Below are positions 23,530 to 35,098 of a stretch of 64,000 nt of DNA, in pieces; position 1 is the stretch's first letter, and each line of letters begins with the position of its first letter. Made by a program: the position numbers and the translations under genes. Below the pieces are notes generated by a model. The model was not told the DNA's origin. It was given only the letters and a program-made list of their open reading frames with translations, and did no database searches. Source of the DNA: Tetrastigma voinierianum (taxonomy: Eukaryota; Streptophyta; Magnoliopsida; Vitales; Vitaceae); assembly GCA_016808115.1 (NCBI GenBank), contig JAEQBH010001513.1:1302001-1366000 (forward strand), in the 5' to 3' direction.

Positions 23530-24667
23530 GTTGCCTACCACCTTTCAAAATTTAAAATGAGTTCCACGGGAGATGAGGATGAGTGGTGGTTGTGGATCTG
23601 AAGTGGGAGCCGACTGTGAACGGCACTTGAGGAGTACATAGCGAAGTGGGTTTCGGGAAGGTTAAGTTCCTCCCGGTGGAGTGTAGGCATGACTAGGTAT
23701 GGAGCATTGGGTTGTGGTGACATATTGTCCTTGCAGTATTTGCACATTCGGCATAAATCCTTCCATACATGAGGCCATAGGACCTTGTTCTCTTCCAGAT
23801 GTCTGAGGGATTTGGAAATTAGCAGTGCAAGGATTGGTGTGTGCGGGATTTTCGATCCTTTGCGTGTACTTCATGGAGCCTTTTTCTTCAAGCTCCTCCA
23901 CCTTCCGCCAGGTTGAAATCAAGCTCATTTCTACTATCCTCTGGCGATTAGTAATCCCTCCTCACAGGGTTGTTGAAGGCCTCATTGTTTCCATTTCACA
24001 GGGTTTGGCTCATCCCAGCCCTTAGAAGTTTCAGCCGTAATTTAAAATCCGTGAAGCCGTCGGGATGTACTCGAGAAAGTCTCCTCATGCATGGTTTCCG
24101 AAAGCTGCCTGTGTGAGGAGACGTACCACCATAGGGGAAGTGGTTTACCGGCATCCATGTATCGAACCCATGATGTGAGCATCTGTGATGGTCTCCATAA
24201 ATCTCTCCCAGCAGCCGATAAAACCTCTCTCTCACCATCACGAAATTTGCAAAGGTGTAAATTTGTCTTTTCAAATTATTAGTCTTATGAGCGAAGAACT
24301 TCTTCAGATTGTGCATTCGAATGAAATTCTGCCTCATGGTTCTGACCTCAACGAGTTTAGCCAAATCTTGGCCTTGTCCTTTGGGTGATGGAAATGCTGC
24401 TTCGACAAATCCATGTCCATCATACCTTCCTTAAGGTAGTGCAAACCTCCTCGAATCCTAATATGGTGTATGGATTTTCACCATACCATGATATGTGGGG
24501 AGTAGGGGTACCAAATATGGCCTCACTGCTACATCTTCAGCAAGAGGAATGATACATGATGGGGCACTAACTCTAGGAGGGTGGATGTGATCCCTCGTGG
24601 TTCTATAGGTTGTTGGATTCATTGGGGTTCTAGGCTGACTCTGTTGTTCTTCAGGTAGTGGATCCAT
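23530..24667 (-). pseudogene. gag: A1 gag, Athila type
   Basis: Starts at 24667 with MDPLPEEQQSQPRTPMN, followed by SAPSCIIPLAEDVAVRPYL, VPLLPTYHGM and KIHTPY, the N-terminal signature of Athila gag. 24364-23996 in shifting frames has RERFYRLLGEIYGD and HHGFDTWMPVNHF. 23928-23535 has MSLISTWRKVEELEEKGSM and SHAYTPPGG, corresponding to the C-terminal part. Several frameshifts separate the blocks. Gag would form the capsid of the particle; this copy is inactive. Confidence 0.8.
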
Positions 24668-24990
24668 GGTATCAGTGTGTACAACGACTTCTTGGCCCAG
24701 GTCGGGTTATTATCAGATTCCTGTCAGTCTTCTGAAGTTCCTGTCTCGGCCAGCACATACACAAGTTGTTCCTAGGCGAGACACAACAAGAGCACAAACT
24801 GACTTGGAAAAGTTAGGTTTAAATTCAAATAAGCTATTGTATATATAAAAAAAAAAAAAAAAAACAAAAGCAGTGAAGTTCTTTGCAGTGATGAAAACTA
24901 CTGGTCTTCTGTGGGTTTCAAAAAGTTCAAAAGATTACCACTTGTGATGTTGATCCACAAGTACCTTCAACTTATCATTGGTAGTTTGGC

Positions 24991-25010
24991 ACCATCCGGC
25001 AGCGACGCCA
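24991..25010 (-). other. A1 primer-binding site (tRNA-Asp-like)
   Basis: ACCATCCGGCAGCGACGCCA on the plus strand reads TGGCGTCGCTGCCGGATGG in element orientation, directly next to the 5' LTR at 25011. It is close to TGGCGCCGTTGCCGGGGA, the primer site of Athila/Tat elements matching the plant tRNA-Asp 3' end; a few bases have changed. Confidence 0.75.
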
Positions 25011-26644
25011 TTTTGGTCGTGCCACGGTAAGGCGGCGAATCAACTTGATATTTATATACTGAGTTCCTCTACTGTATTGATCGAGCTCTTTGCGATTATA
25101 GTGGTCTAAATTCGAACACGGGGATGAGTTTCATCCTAGGAATGATTTGCATAAATCTGAAAGGTAAGGCTTTCTATTTGGACTTTTTTAGTTTTTGTTT
25201 CAAAAGCGATGTGATGAGTTGAAAGCGATTAGCTTGTAAGCGAAAATGAAGTGTGAAAGTTAACTTTGAAGATTTAGGTCACTAACTCGGTAACTTAGGG
25301 CGAACAAGTGTCCGCAGGTTTTATCCCTCACGTTATGACAAGCAACCTATAGTCGAACCCGCAATAGGATCTATGTTTAACTAGCAAACCTCACCACAAA
25401 ACAACTCCTATTTGAGTTAACACAGGTAACAGCCATCTATGGCCCCTTTACCGAGTTTGAAACCACTAACATTAAATATCATTTCGGTGGCTCGATAAAG
25501 ACCATCTAAAAAACCCGCAGTGCATGCAGCAATAAGTATACTGCTGGCATCCTAAAGCATAGTAAAAGTATTGGCGAATCAAGCGCATTGATGTATTGAC
25601 CACATTTTGAGAAGATAGGGTCGCCAAGCGATGCCTTGTAGCTTTATCCTGAGAGAGACCGACACATGGCGCCGCCCCACAAGCTAACCCACGGCCTCTT
25701 GAAGAAAGAGCACCTTGGCTTATCTCTTGAGTTGTCATCCTCAGAGGGTGTTTGGCCTTGAGAAAATAAGGGAAAGAGGAGAAGAGAGAAACACCAAACC
25801 CAACAAAGCTCACGAAAGATATTTCTGAAAAATAAAAACTTACCAAAAATTTCTTCCCTCGATTTGTTTTTTTCGGTTACAAAATGGGAGGGCTTATATA
25901 AGGCCTGATGTATGAAAATACCATAAAGCCCTAACAATTTGGCTAATTTTAAGGACAAAGTAATACACCAAAATTTGAAATTCGGTTGCATTAATTAACA
26001 TGACAAAGCGATGAATTCCAGCTAAGAGCTCAAAAAATTTCTACAGCGTAGAATTTCGCTAAATTTAGCGAAATCACCAAGAGATAGCGAAAATGCAAAA
26101 TTTCGCTAGGCAGTGGTGATTTCGCTAGCTAGCGAAATTTCGCTAGCTTAGCGAAATTTATGTGAGTAGCGAAAATGCAAAATTTCGCTAGGAACAGTGC
26201 CTAGTGAAATTCCTGGTGTTTAGCGAAAATTGGTAATTTCTCTAAGATTGCGAAATTTTAAGCTGGAGTTAAATTTCATAATCAGCGAAATTTTAGCAAT
26301 CTTAGAAGAAAATTCACGGGATTCTTGATTCATCCTTTGCGTGCTTCACGACCACTCTCTTTGCATCGATTTCCATCCTTTTGCCTTCATTCTTTCTTTG
26401 ATTTTGGTGTTTGATGGTGACAATTGAGTTCAATCTTCATGATTCATCATATGTCTCGATCTCCGAACTCCCAGAAATGCGCAAAACCTACAAAACAACC
26501 AAAATAACCTCTAAGCGACATAAGTGATACTAAGAGGAACTTGAACACACTTCAATTGGCATAAATACGACGCGATTAGTAACGCGAAAGCACTCAAAAC
26601 CTATCTAATATAGGGTTCAAAAATAGCACTTTGGGCTTTAATCC
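25011..26644 (-). mobile_element. A1 5' LTR (about 1,630 bp)
   Basis: Alignable with 17361-18874 from CGAATCAAC near the left end to GGGCTTTAATCCA on the right. It has a candidate TATA box (25892-25904) and an enlarged TTTCGCTAGCGAAA array (26040-26310). It differs from its partner by many small patchy substitutions and indels rather than mainly C-to-T changes. Confidence 0.85.
26040..26310. repeat. Expanded TTTCGCTAGCGAAA array in A1 5' LTR
   Basis: About fifteen occurrences of GCGAAA or TTTCGC, including TTTCGCTAGCTAGCGAAA and GCGAAATTTCGCTAGC, plus a repeated segment TAGCGAAAATGCAAAATTTCGCTAGG (two near-identical copies, 26092 and 26168). It is longer than the array in the partner LTR, so the array size has changed since insertion. 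Confidence 0.85.
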
Positions 26645-27227
26645 AATAATCTTGCCGGATGGACAAACCAAGCCATCCTCGAACTTCTCACGGTCGTATG
26701 CGAGCCACATAATCATCTCCCGAAGCAGCTAACTCGATAAACTTAGCCACGTACTTTCGAGTGGTGTCATCAATCTGTTTCAACTCAGGAACTCCCAGAG
26801 CTTTTGCATGTCTAGCGGGATCTTGGTAAAACTTTCCCATGAAGAGCTCTAAACTCCTCCCATGTCATTGCCTCCAAATTTCTTGAGGCTTGCTTGATCC
26901 CTTAGCCACAGGACTCACCCTCTAGCTGAAATGTAGCTAACCTGATCTTTGTAACTTCAGAGGTAATCTCCATAGCCTCCAAAACTCTCTTAACCTATTG
27001 GAACCAATGGCCTGCCACCATCGGGTCCCCTCTTCCCCTAAATGCTGGAGGATGATGTGTCATAAACCTCTGGAGGTTATTCGGTCCTCCATGTCCCCAA
27101 GCCTGCGGCTGTGCAATGGCGTATTTCTGACACCCATGGCCTCTCTGAGGTCTGCTGATAAAAAACAGAGTGAAAAGAGATTTGTGCCTCGTGGGCGACC
27201 CCTGCGTCCCCTTCCTTGACTTGCCAT
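26645..27227 (-). pseudogene. gag: T2 gag, N-terminal half
   Basis: ATG at 27227 opens MASQGRGRRGRPRG, as in TE1. Next come NNLQRFMTHHPPAF, RGRGDPMVAGHWFQ and, in shifted frames further left, QIDDTTRKYVAKFIELAAS. These are the capsid-region motifs of chromovirus gag. The frame is interrupted by A1 at 26644 and continues at 17360. The basic N-terminus is common to all three chromovirus gags here. Confidence 0.85.
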
Positions 27228-27511
27228 CTACATAAATCAAATAGCAATTTATTTATTTTTTTATTTTATTTTATTTCGAACCCCTAAGGTTAACTTCTCA
27301 CCCTAGTGTTCAATACTTCCTATATACTATTCACCAAGCATATAATTCACATAATATATAGCATAATATCATGCAACAATTCATCAGAATGCACAATGAA
27401 TGCATGATCTAAACCCATGCCCATTTAGCCCAAGGTAATCGTGTACCTAAATTTTCCTAATACCTAACTGTTATTGTTAGTATCAAGCGTTCAACACAAG
27501 GTCTTTATAAA

Positions 27512-27532
27512 CCTAGGCTCGATGCTAAAACA
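27512..27532 (-). other. T2 primer-binding site (decayed tRNA-iMet type)
   Basis: CTAGGCTCGATGCTAAAACA on the plus strand corresponds, in element orientation, to a diverged TTGGTATCAGAGCC. It lies next to the start of the 5' LTR at about 27534, at the place where TE1 and T3 carry the same site in good condition. Confidence 0.6.
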
Positions 27533-27533
27533 C

Positions 27534-30378
27534 TGACACTGAATCCAGAGGTCTTTTTTTTTTTTTTTTAAATATTTTTCCACGGGTAATCTACAACAAG
27601 CTATATAATAGCCTCATTCACGCATACTCACGTGTCACTCAATTATCAAGAAATGACACATAACAGTACCTCTCATTCAAGACTTCAGTAATTAGTCCAC
27701 TTAGTTCAATGATCAACTTTTCAGAAACTATGTGGGCACCAAATTCCATCCAAAGTCATATGGTTAGATTCTAGACTCAAATATCTTTCCATAGAATCCA
27801 AGAACGTGTAAAACAAACTTCGGACGAGGAAGTTATGGTCATCAAAGTTAGCTAGCAGAGCATTCCGCAGGCGAGTCGGCTCGGCGAAGGAGGTCAGCTT
27901 TCGTCGAAGGAGTCAGCTCTCTATATTTGAGCATCAAATGCCATCCATAGGAATGTGGTCAGATTCTAGACTTAAGAAGCTTCCGCCAAGTCTAGAACAC
28001 ACGAAGCAGACTTTGAACAAAGGAAGTTATGGTCATCAGAGTTAGTACACATGAGCGGCGACACATGCAGGCAGACGGTACCCTCGCATCTTTTGTCTCT
28101 TCGAAGACACAATATGAGCTCAGATTGTATTGAGCCATATATGGATGGATTTAGACTCAAAGGTTTCCATAGAGTCTACAAGCGCGTAAACAGGACTTTG
28201 GGCCCGAGAAGTTATGGTCGTCGAGTTAGCCCGACCGAGCTCATTCCTCACGGTGGCTCGGCCCGGAAACCCGGCGAAATAGGTCAGCCGGCCGGAGGCT
28301 CCGGCTCTGCCCAAATGGAATCAACTCATCCCGAGGCTTGGCTGAAGAGGTCAGCTCCACCTCGAGGGTCGGCTCGGCGGGGAAGAGCTCGGCTGCGCCC
28401 CAGGTGAGCTCGGTAGGATTCGACTGCGCTGAGAATTCGGCTCGGCCCGGAAGAGGCTTGGCCACAACTCATCATCTCAGACCCTTTCGAGTAAAAAGGC
28501 CATAACTTGGGCTATAGAGGTCCGACATGGGTGATTCAGCCTCTGACAAATTCTTGTGGAAATTTCTGATATACTAGAAGGAAATAGGGCCAAATTCCTT
28601 TACTTCCCAACAAAAAATTAGTCTTAAAGTTCGAATTTAATACATAGGATCGAAATAGGCGACTCCTATGGATTAGGACATGACAAACATCCCCTCAAGG
28701 CAAGAAACATCCCTTACTAAATTATATCAAACATATAATCTGAGTTTAATTGCAGATTTATTTACATCCATGCAAAATTTTGACATGTTGATTCAGTTTA
28801 AAACAAAATGCAGGTTTTCACCGAAATTTTACAAAAAGAACACAATAAAGCCCTCTTAAGATCTTACTCTCAACTAAGACCTCATGAAGTGCCTTCTCTT
28901 GGTGTACCTCGAGTGCACGAAATATTTTTCCTAGCAGGTGAGTTATGCCAGTAGAAAGTCTCCCTCTGAAATTTTACTCCCCACCCTAAGTGCACGTACA
29001 ATGGCATAATCCATAAAATCATTCACACATTCATATAAAATATGCATATCTCTATATGAATGTCTATATCATGCCCAGTCCTCACTGACTCTCTCATACA
29101 TGCAATTTTCCATGTATGAAAACTAGTTTCAAAACAAAAGCTTTTGTTTTGAAACCTTGGGTAACCTCATTATGAGACAACCCTTTGAATATTTTACACA
29201 CTTGGATAACCCTCGAGACAAAGTAAACCCTTTGGACAATCCTCAGAAATTATCGAACCAGCGAGGCCATCTCGAGAACCCTTATTGGGCAACCCTCAGA
29301 TGGGTTTCATTGGACAGGCCTCAGATGTAATTTGTTGAATGACCCTCGAATCATTCTTGAATGACCACTAAGAATACCCATTTTATTCATGCACTCACAC
29401 CCGATTCACGCGATGACCTCGTGCACATGTAATGATAATGTCACTGCATAATATCTCATGTTACATGCATGATGGGAACTACATGAAACACTCATAATAC
29501 ATGCTTCACACCAAGCATCACGTTAATATATAAACATGCATATATTAACATCATTTTTTTACACTATACGCATGTTGTCCAGACAAGCGTAACACACAAA
29601 AACTAGATTTCAATCTCAAACTCTGAAAACAACATGCATGGTACACAACCAAGATCATCACCTTTCGGTTGACATAATACAACGATAAGTTCTACGAGCA
29701 TGAGTTAAACTACAGAACTAAGCCAGTCCTGACTTGACAAGCAGTTCAATCGAAATTATTCTTTAAACCTGACCAGCCTCTTAGAGTGTAGTCATGGCCA
29801 TTTCATGGCTCTTAAAAAAAGACTAACTAGAGTAGGAGAGAACCTCTACCTCTCGAAGTGCAGATCTGTTCGTTGCTGCAACTCCTATGTTTGTTAATTA
29901 GAGAACTGCTGGTTCTCTTTCCTTTCCATTGTCTTTCTTCTTTCTTTCTTTTTCTTTTTCTTTTTTCCTTTTCTCTCCTCTTCCCCGAGCAAATTGCTTT
30001 AGATGGAGAATCTTATCCCAGGTGTAGAACACCTCTTCCTTCTCGTAATGACACATAGCATTCCACATATCATTCATGCCCACTTTCCACCATATCCTCT
30101 CATGCAAGATAGAAGTGTGACACTTGGCTTCAACTGGGGTGCGAGTGTCCTCTCATAGGTGCCACATGGCATGCATCTTCATGCCATGTCACCCTCTCAT
30201 TCATCTGTTTTGTCTCGAGAATCGTGCGATTAGGCCTTCTCGAATTGACGAAGTCAACTATGTACTTAGATTTCGCGAGACGAACTCAACGGTATGTCCC
30301 TCGTTATCATCCGAGATCTAGAGAATTTCCTAGGTTTACAACCCGTGTCTATCATTTTACTTTATCCGGGGTCTCACA
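27534..30378 (-). mobile_element. T2 5' LTR (about 2,845 bp)
   Basis: Partner of 10468-13349, alignable throughout (for example AAGCTATATAATAGCCTCATTC at both left ends and TATCATTTTACTTTATCCGGGGTCTCACA at both right ends). It carries the same modules in the same order: CATAACTTC copies (reverse strand, near 27825, 28025 and 28212), TATA candidate (28133-28147), GC-rich array (28225-28465), conserved block (about 28935-28985), minisatellite (29165-29385). Many small indels separate the two LTRs. Confidence 0.9.
28225..28465. repeat. GC-rich array in T2 5' LTR
   Basis: Counterpart of 11195-11450, with CAGCCGGCCGGAGGC, GGCTCGGCGGGGAAG and GGCTCGGCCCGGAAGAGG units. Unit order is no longer collinear with the partner, so this part of the LTR evolves faster than its flanks. 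Confidence 0.75.
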
Positions 30379-31571
30379 TGTTTCTATCCCAACTTCCCAT
30401 AATTCTTTTAGCTCAGCAATGAGTGGTTACAGAAAAACATCCAACTTGTTTTTAGGATTTTTTGGCCCAGGAACAATGACAATTAAAAACATATACTCTT
30501 CCTTCATACACATCCAAGGTGTCCAATTGTATGGAGTTAATATTACAGGCCAACATGAATACCGTTGACCTGATTGCCCATATGGTTGAAACCCATCAGT
30601 GCATAAACCTAACCTCACATTTCGACTTTCGGATGCAAATGATGGATGAGTCAGATTGAAATGCTTCAAAGCGGGGAGAGTTTAGTGATGACGCATGATA
30701 CCACCATCCTCATGTGGTTTCTCTGCATGCCACCTCATATGCTTCGCAGTTGCATTAGATGCATACAATTTCTGTAGACGAGGACTTATAGGAAAGTAGT
30801 ACATTTTATTATACAAAACATTTTTCTTATTCTTGGAAGATCCCACGCTTACGTCTCTTCGCGGATGAACAAATCTTGCAACAACTTAAGTATTATCTTC
30901 ACCCCGATATAGCCTCCTGATTATTCTCCCTGACAATTAATCTTTTGAATTGGCAAACCAAAACCTCGCAATAACTTCTTTGTGCTATAAAAGTCATTTG
31001 TCATTAGATTATCGATCGGAAGCAATTCTTTCATCAATATACAAATTTCATCATAGCACCTTTCAGATATATGGTGTTTAGCCTTAATATTCAACAATCT
31101 AGACACTGCAGATAATTGAGAATGGCCGTAAGGGTTCCCATTCCACACCTCTTTCTTTGATGCTTTGAGCATATCAAAAAGATGTTGTGTTGTGCTCTCT
31201 TCTATTTCAATCGAATTAAAAGAGGGACAAGCAGCATCATACACCATAGACTGCATTGTATTGAATGTATCACCATACTCTGTATGTACAAAAGCATCAA
31301 TTTGGCCAACATTTTGTTCTATTGGCTGAGGCACATAGGTTTCTCCATGATGATACCAACGATAATATTATCTTACCAAATCCATTTCTTCGAAGATGCG
31401 CTTCTTAGTATCCTCGTCTAAAATAATTCCTATTTTGACACTGCGATGATTACATGGACACTTTATCTTTTCACCAGTCAATACATTCTAGATGCATTTT
31501 GCAAATTCCTGGCCCTTTCAGCCTATTATAAGTGGGAGCTTTATCCATCCATTATCAGATCTAGCATACAT
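30379..31571 (-). pseudogene. tnp2-type CACTA transposase, 5' part
   Basis: Start at ATG 31571 (MYARSDNGW). Next is a Transpos_assoc-like segment with a C-x-C pair (KIKCPCNH) and YRWYHHGETYVPQ. 31334-30921 encodes FNSIEIEESTTQHLF, MLKASKKEVWNGN, LLNIKAKHHISERCYDEI, MKELLPIDNL and KKLLRGFGLPIQKI. 30669-30427 encodes the catalytic-domain block FASESRNVRLGLCTDGFQPY, then YSCWPVILTPYN and PWMCMKEEYMFL. The Asp of LGLCTDGF is the first conserved acidic residue of tnp2 transposases. The frame is broken in places and is cut by T2 just after ELKELWEVGIET; it resumes at 10462. Confidence 0.9.
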
Positions 31572-32330
31572 CCGTTTCCTATTGAACTCATATTTATATT
31601 TATACGGAATGTGAATAATAATCAAGTTTAAAAACTATGTCAAACATAATTGTTGTTCAAATGATTTAAAGGTACTTTATTTTTATTGGTTACGTAATAA
31701 CTAAAATTTATCTGACAATTCTAACATCATCCTTATATCTCCTTAATTAAATTGAAGATATATTTTAACCACTTGGAACATGCATATGTTATGTTCACTT
31801 GTACAAGGTTATCATATGAACATGCATATTTTTCTATATGCAATCAGAGAACATATAGAGAAGCACCGACTTCCTACATATATATCATTCAATACGTGTC
31901 CATTTCCAATTAACAAATATACACAATGCATTTCCAAGCTGTCCACCGGGATAGTTAGTGAAATCTTACTATCTAGTAAGGAGATTACTGAATGGGCATC
32001 TATGACTAACTATTATTTTAATATGTTTCATGTATTTTATAAAAAATTTAATAGAGTTTCAACAATATTGATACATGACAAAAATTTAATGTCTAAAATA
32101 GATTTTGAAAATTACAAACCATTTCTAAAATAAACAAAAGTATATCATTAACTTTGAATATAAAAATACCTATTGTCACACAAAAATTAAAAAAAAATCG
32201 ATGATGCAATAACGCAACAAATTAAGCAACAACTATTCTATTCCAGCAAGTTCCTACAACATGTCACAATTCCATGAGCTCAAGCACCCAATTCTATATA
32301 CTCATGTACAATTTAATAAAAATAACAATA
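31572..32330. other. CACTA 5' intergenic AT-rich sequence
   Basis: Upstream of the tnp2 start on the element strand. AT-rich, with short incidental open frames only; I see no conserved motif. By position it should contain the tnp2 promoter, but no single TATA box stands out in such AT-rich DNA. Confidence 0.5.
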
Positions 32331-32512
32331 TTATAAGTATGCAAATACTAATTTTTACAACACTATAAATTATATATACAGTTTACAATATTGAAATATC
32401 ACAAATTTAAAAAATTAAAACAATTGCACAATATAGCCTGACATATATTAATAATAAAATTTCCCGATAGTTTATAATATTTTCAAATATTATAATATTT
32501 TAATAATGTCTA
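32331..32512 (+). repeat. CACTA subterminal macro-repeat, first (partial) unit
   Basis: GTATGCAAATACTAATTTTTACAAC to AATATTTTAATAATGTCTA aligns with 37440-37600 and 38090-38240 (shared TATATACAATTTAAAATATT, GCACAATATA, TATATTAATAATAAAATTTC and AGTTTATAATATTTTCAAA). The tandem macro-repeat of the CACTA promoter end therefore began here before F was inserted. Confidence 0.75.
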
Positions 32513-32874
32513 TGTGACACCCCAAACCAGGGTCTAGTTGACAACCGTCAACCAGCGGAGATTTCATGGATGTCGAGCAACTGGCACCACACCATTGATT
32601 CCACTTTCCGGGACCTCAGATTTACTTAATCTGGCAGAGTCTCCTTTGTACGAGGAGCCCTACCCAAAATACAACCTGTACAACCAATTTATACAATGAC
32701 CTCGCTAGGTATGATAATAAGTAAAAATAGCCATTCTGGCCCATACATCCATACTCATAATAAAAATACATCCAACCATGTGTTAATAGTCCAAGAGTTA
32801 ATTACACACTCTTATATGAACATATGTCTAAATAAATGGTTTTAATACATGTTTTACAAAACCATATCATAATT

Positions 32875-33600
32875 GGATTATTCTTGGTTCAAGACTTCAT
32901 TACTTCAATTCAAGCTTAAAAACAGCCCACAAATTCCAGCATACCACCCAAACAAAAAATGATACAAAAAAAAAAAAATCCGACATTCGAAGACCTGATA
33001 CGAGTAAGCATCCCTTTTTCAGCCTTGAATTTATTCTTGGTTCAAGACTTCATTACTTGATTCAAGCTTAAAGCAATATAAATTCTGACATACATAAACG
33101 AAATGATACACAAAAATATCCAGCATTTCAGATCCACAACACCGGGTACAAAACTGTCCATTTTTAGGAATTTATTCTTGGTTAAAGACTTACGTTACTT
33201 GAATTCAAACACAAAAACAGCCCCTGGAATTCCATCATACCACCCCGAGCAAAATGATAAACAAAAAAATTAAATTACAACATTTCAGAGCCACAATATT
33301 GGGTACAAAACTCTCTTTTTCAGCCTTGGACTATTCTTGGTTCAAGACTTCATTACTTCAATTCAAGCTTAAAAGAAGCCCACAATTCGACTATACCACT
33401 AAATGATAAACGATACAAAAAAATCGACCATTGGATCCACTGATACACCTGGTACCGAACGTCGCTTTTAGCCTTAGACTATTCTTGGTTCAAGACTTCA
33501 CTACTTTAATTAAATCTTAAAAAACCACACTTAGCTGGATCACACCCGGCAGAAAAACATCTTAGGTTGAAAGACGAAATAATCTGCGCCTTTCACGGTT
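32875..33600. repeat. Tandem repeat, five units of about 150 bp, within F
   Basis: TATTCTTGGTTCAAGACTTCATTAC starts near 32879, 33032, 33173, 33332 and 33480 (spacings about 153, 141, 159, 148). Each unit continues with AATTCAAGCTTAAAA, CAGCCCACAA, ATACCACC, AAATGATAAAC and a CAACATTTCAGATCCACAACA/TTGGGTACAAAACT segment. Units are moderately diverged. No coding content. Confidence 0.88.
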
Positions 33601-33879
33601 CATTCCAAACTGTGCTAGGAACAGCTCTCCTTTTAAGAACTTGATGAGTCAAAAATTCATTGATTTTTAATCCATTTTTTAGACCTGTGTTACAATATAA
33701 TTCTTGTGTATGAAATGTGGAACCTTACCAAATTTATGTTTGCGATTTTTACGAGAAAAATTGGCAATTACAGTAGAAAAATATATATATATGGTCAAGG
33801 AATCTAGGTCGACAGGACTTGTGAGTGCGACAGGGATTCCTCATCAACAATTTTTAAGTCGACACGAGTGGAATGTTGT

Positions 33880-35060
33880 TGCAAAATGTGTTGAACCAAA
33901 GAGACCTCGGTCGCGACGGAGAATCGAATTCGCTAGCAAGAAAGGATTCTAGGCGAGCGGCGGTACATTGCGATAAGAGAAAAGTTGCTGAGATAGAGAA
34001 AGTGTTTCAAATAAAGATCTTGTCGCGACACCGTTTTGTATGTCGTGACACCAAAAGAAGACATCTCTGGTCGTAACAGATAATTGATGTCATGACGAGG
34101 AATGGTTCCTAATGAACTGACAAGGTGTCCACAAGGGACTTTGTTGTTGCGAAAAAATACAAGCTGAAGACACCAGTTGAGGTCGCGACACTGATTTCAT
34201 GTTGAGACATGAAAATTGGCTGAGCAAAAGCATATTGCAGCTATATTTTGCAACTCACAGTGAGCCAAGGTGAGAAGAGTAACCGAATCCACGACATACT
34301 TTTTTAGCTCGACCCGGAAATAGAAGTGTTGAATTAAGTAAGAGCACATTTATGGCGAGAATTGAGGTTGTGGCTTGAGTGGGAATTAAAAACGTATAAT
34401 CAAGTCACGACCTACCTTTAGGTTGCGACAAAAAGCGCAGCAAGGAAAGAAACAACCTGGTCGCGACCTAAATTGCATGTCACGACAAGGAACTCAACAG
34501 ATCAGCAGTTTTGAGTTGCAACTTGAATGAAAGAAGCAGATAACCAAATGACGTCGCAACATAAAAAGGAAGCTGCGACCAAGGATCAAAGTGGTGAAAT
34601 GACAAAAATAGTGGCCGCTGACGAGGAAACGATCACGACCACGAACTTCGGTAAAGTAAATAACAGCCAATTAGCGACATGGAATTGTGGTCGCGACACA
34701 ATCTTGGAGACAAAGCGTTATGCATAGGGAGTCATAGCTGTGCCGCCGGGCGCGAATCCGCAGCCCGCGACAATCAGTCGTGGCGAAAAATGATGATTGT
34801 CGGGAAAAATGCTAAGTAAAAGAAGGCAGCCAAAGGATTCCAGAGTTGCAACACACACTACGAAACAAAGAGTTGAGTCAAGGTTTGTCGCGTAGAAAGA
34901 AAATCATGTCGTGACTGACCAAATGAAAATTTGTAAGGAACAATGTTGCAACAAGCAATTAAGATCCGCGACAGGACATAGGAGGCTCATGTGCTTGATG
35001 AGCCGACAAGCTTTTACAGGGTCGCGACCTAAAGTAGTGAGCTGGAGCGTTTAATTTGGG
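33880..35060. repeat. GTCGCGAC palindrome array within G
   Basis: The exact 8 bp palindrome GTCGCGAC occurs at 33910, 34022, 34182, 34460, 34690 and 35021. At least fifteen one-step variants (GTCGTGAC, GTCACGAC, GTTGCGAC, GTTGCAAC, GTCATGAC) lie between them. Most variants are explained by C-to-T change at the CpGs on either strand, as expected for methylated cytosines. Confidence 0.85.
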
Positions 35061-35098
35061 AAACCCATGAAGCCTTGGAATCGAGGCCCCGATTTCGA

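Larger units (their letters stand above)
17361..26644 (-). mobile_element. A1: Athila/Tat-like Ty3/gypsy element nested in T2 gag, pol deleted
   Basis: Two LTRs (17361-18874, 25011-26644) enclose a minus-strand internal region with a tRNA-Asp-like primer site, gag and protease of Athila type, then a GC-rich region and a 3' non-coding region, but no RT, RNase H or integrase. The flanks (ACAAT before, AATAAT after) give a decayed duplication, and the T2 gag frame continues on both sides (compare the intact order in T3 at 42000-42130). A1 is therefore younger than T2 and probably non-autonomous. Confidence 0.85.
10468..30378 (-). mobile_element. T2: Tekay/Del-type chromovirus LTR retrotransposon, nested in tnp2
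   Basis: The minus-strand element is bounded by two LTRs of about 2.85 kb and the TGTTT duplication. The internal part (13350-27533) carries, in minus-strand order, a tRNA-Met-type primer site, gag (with A1 inserted), protease, reverse transcriptase, RNase H, integrase and a C-terminal region with VFHVSML (Tekay/Del-type chromoviruses) and a polypurine tract. Without A1 the element is about 10.6 kb. Frames are broken many times. Initial target: the coding region of the CACTA tnp2 gene. Confidence 0.92.
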
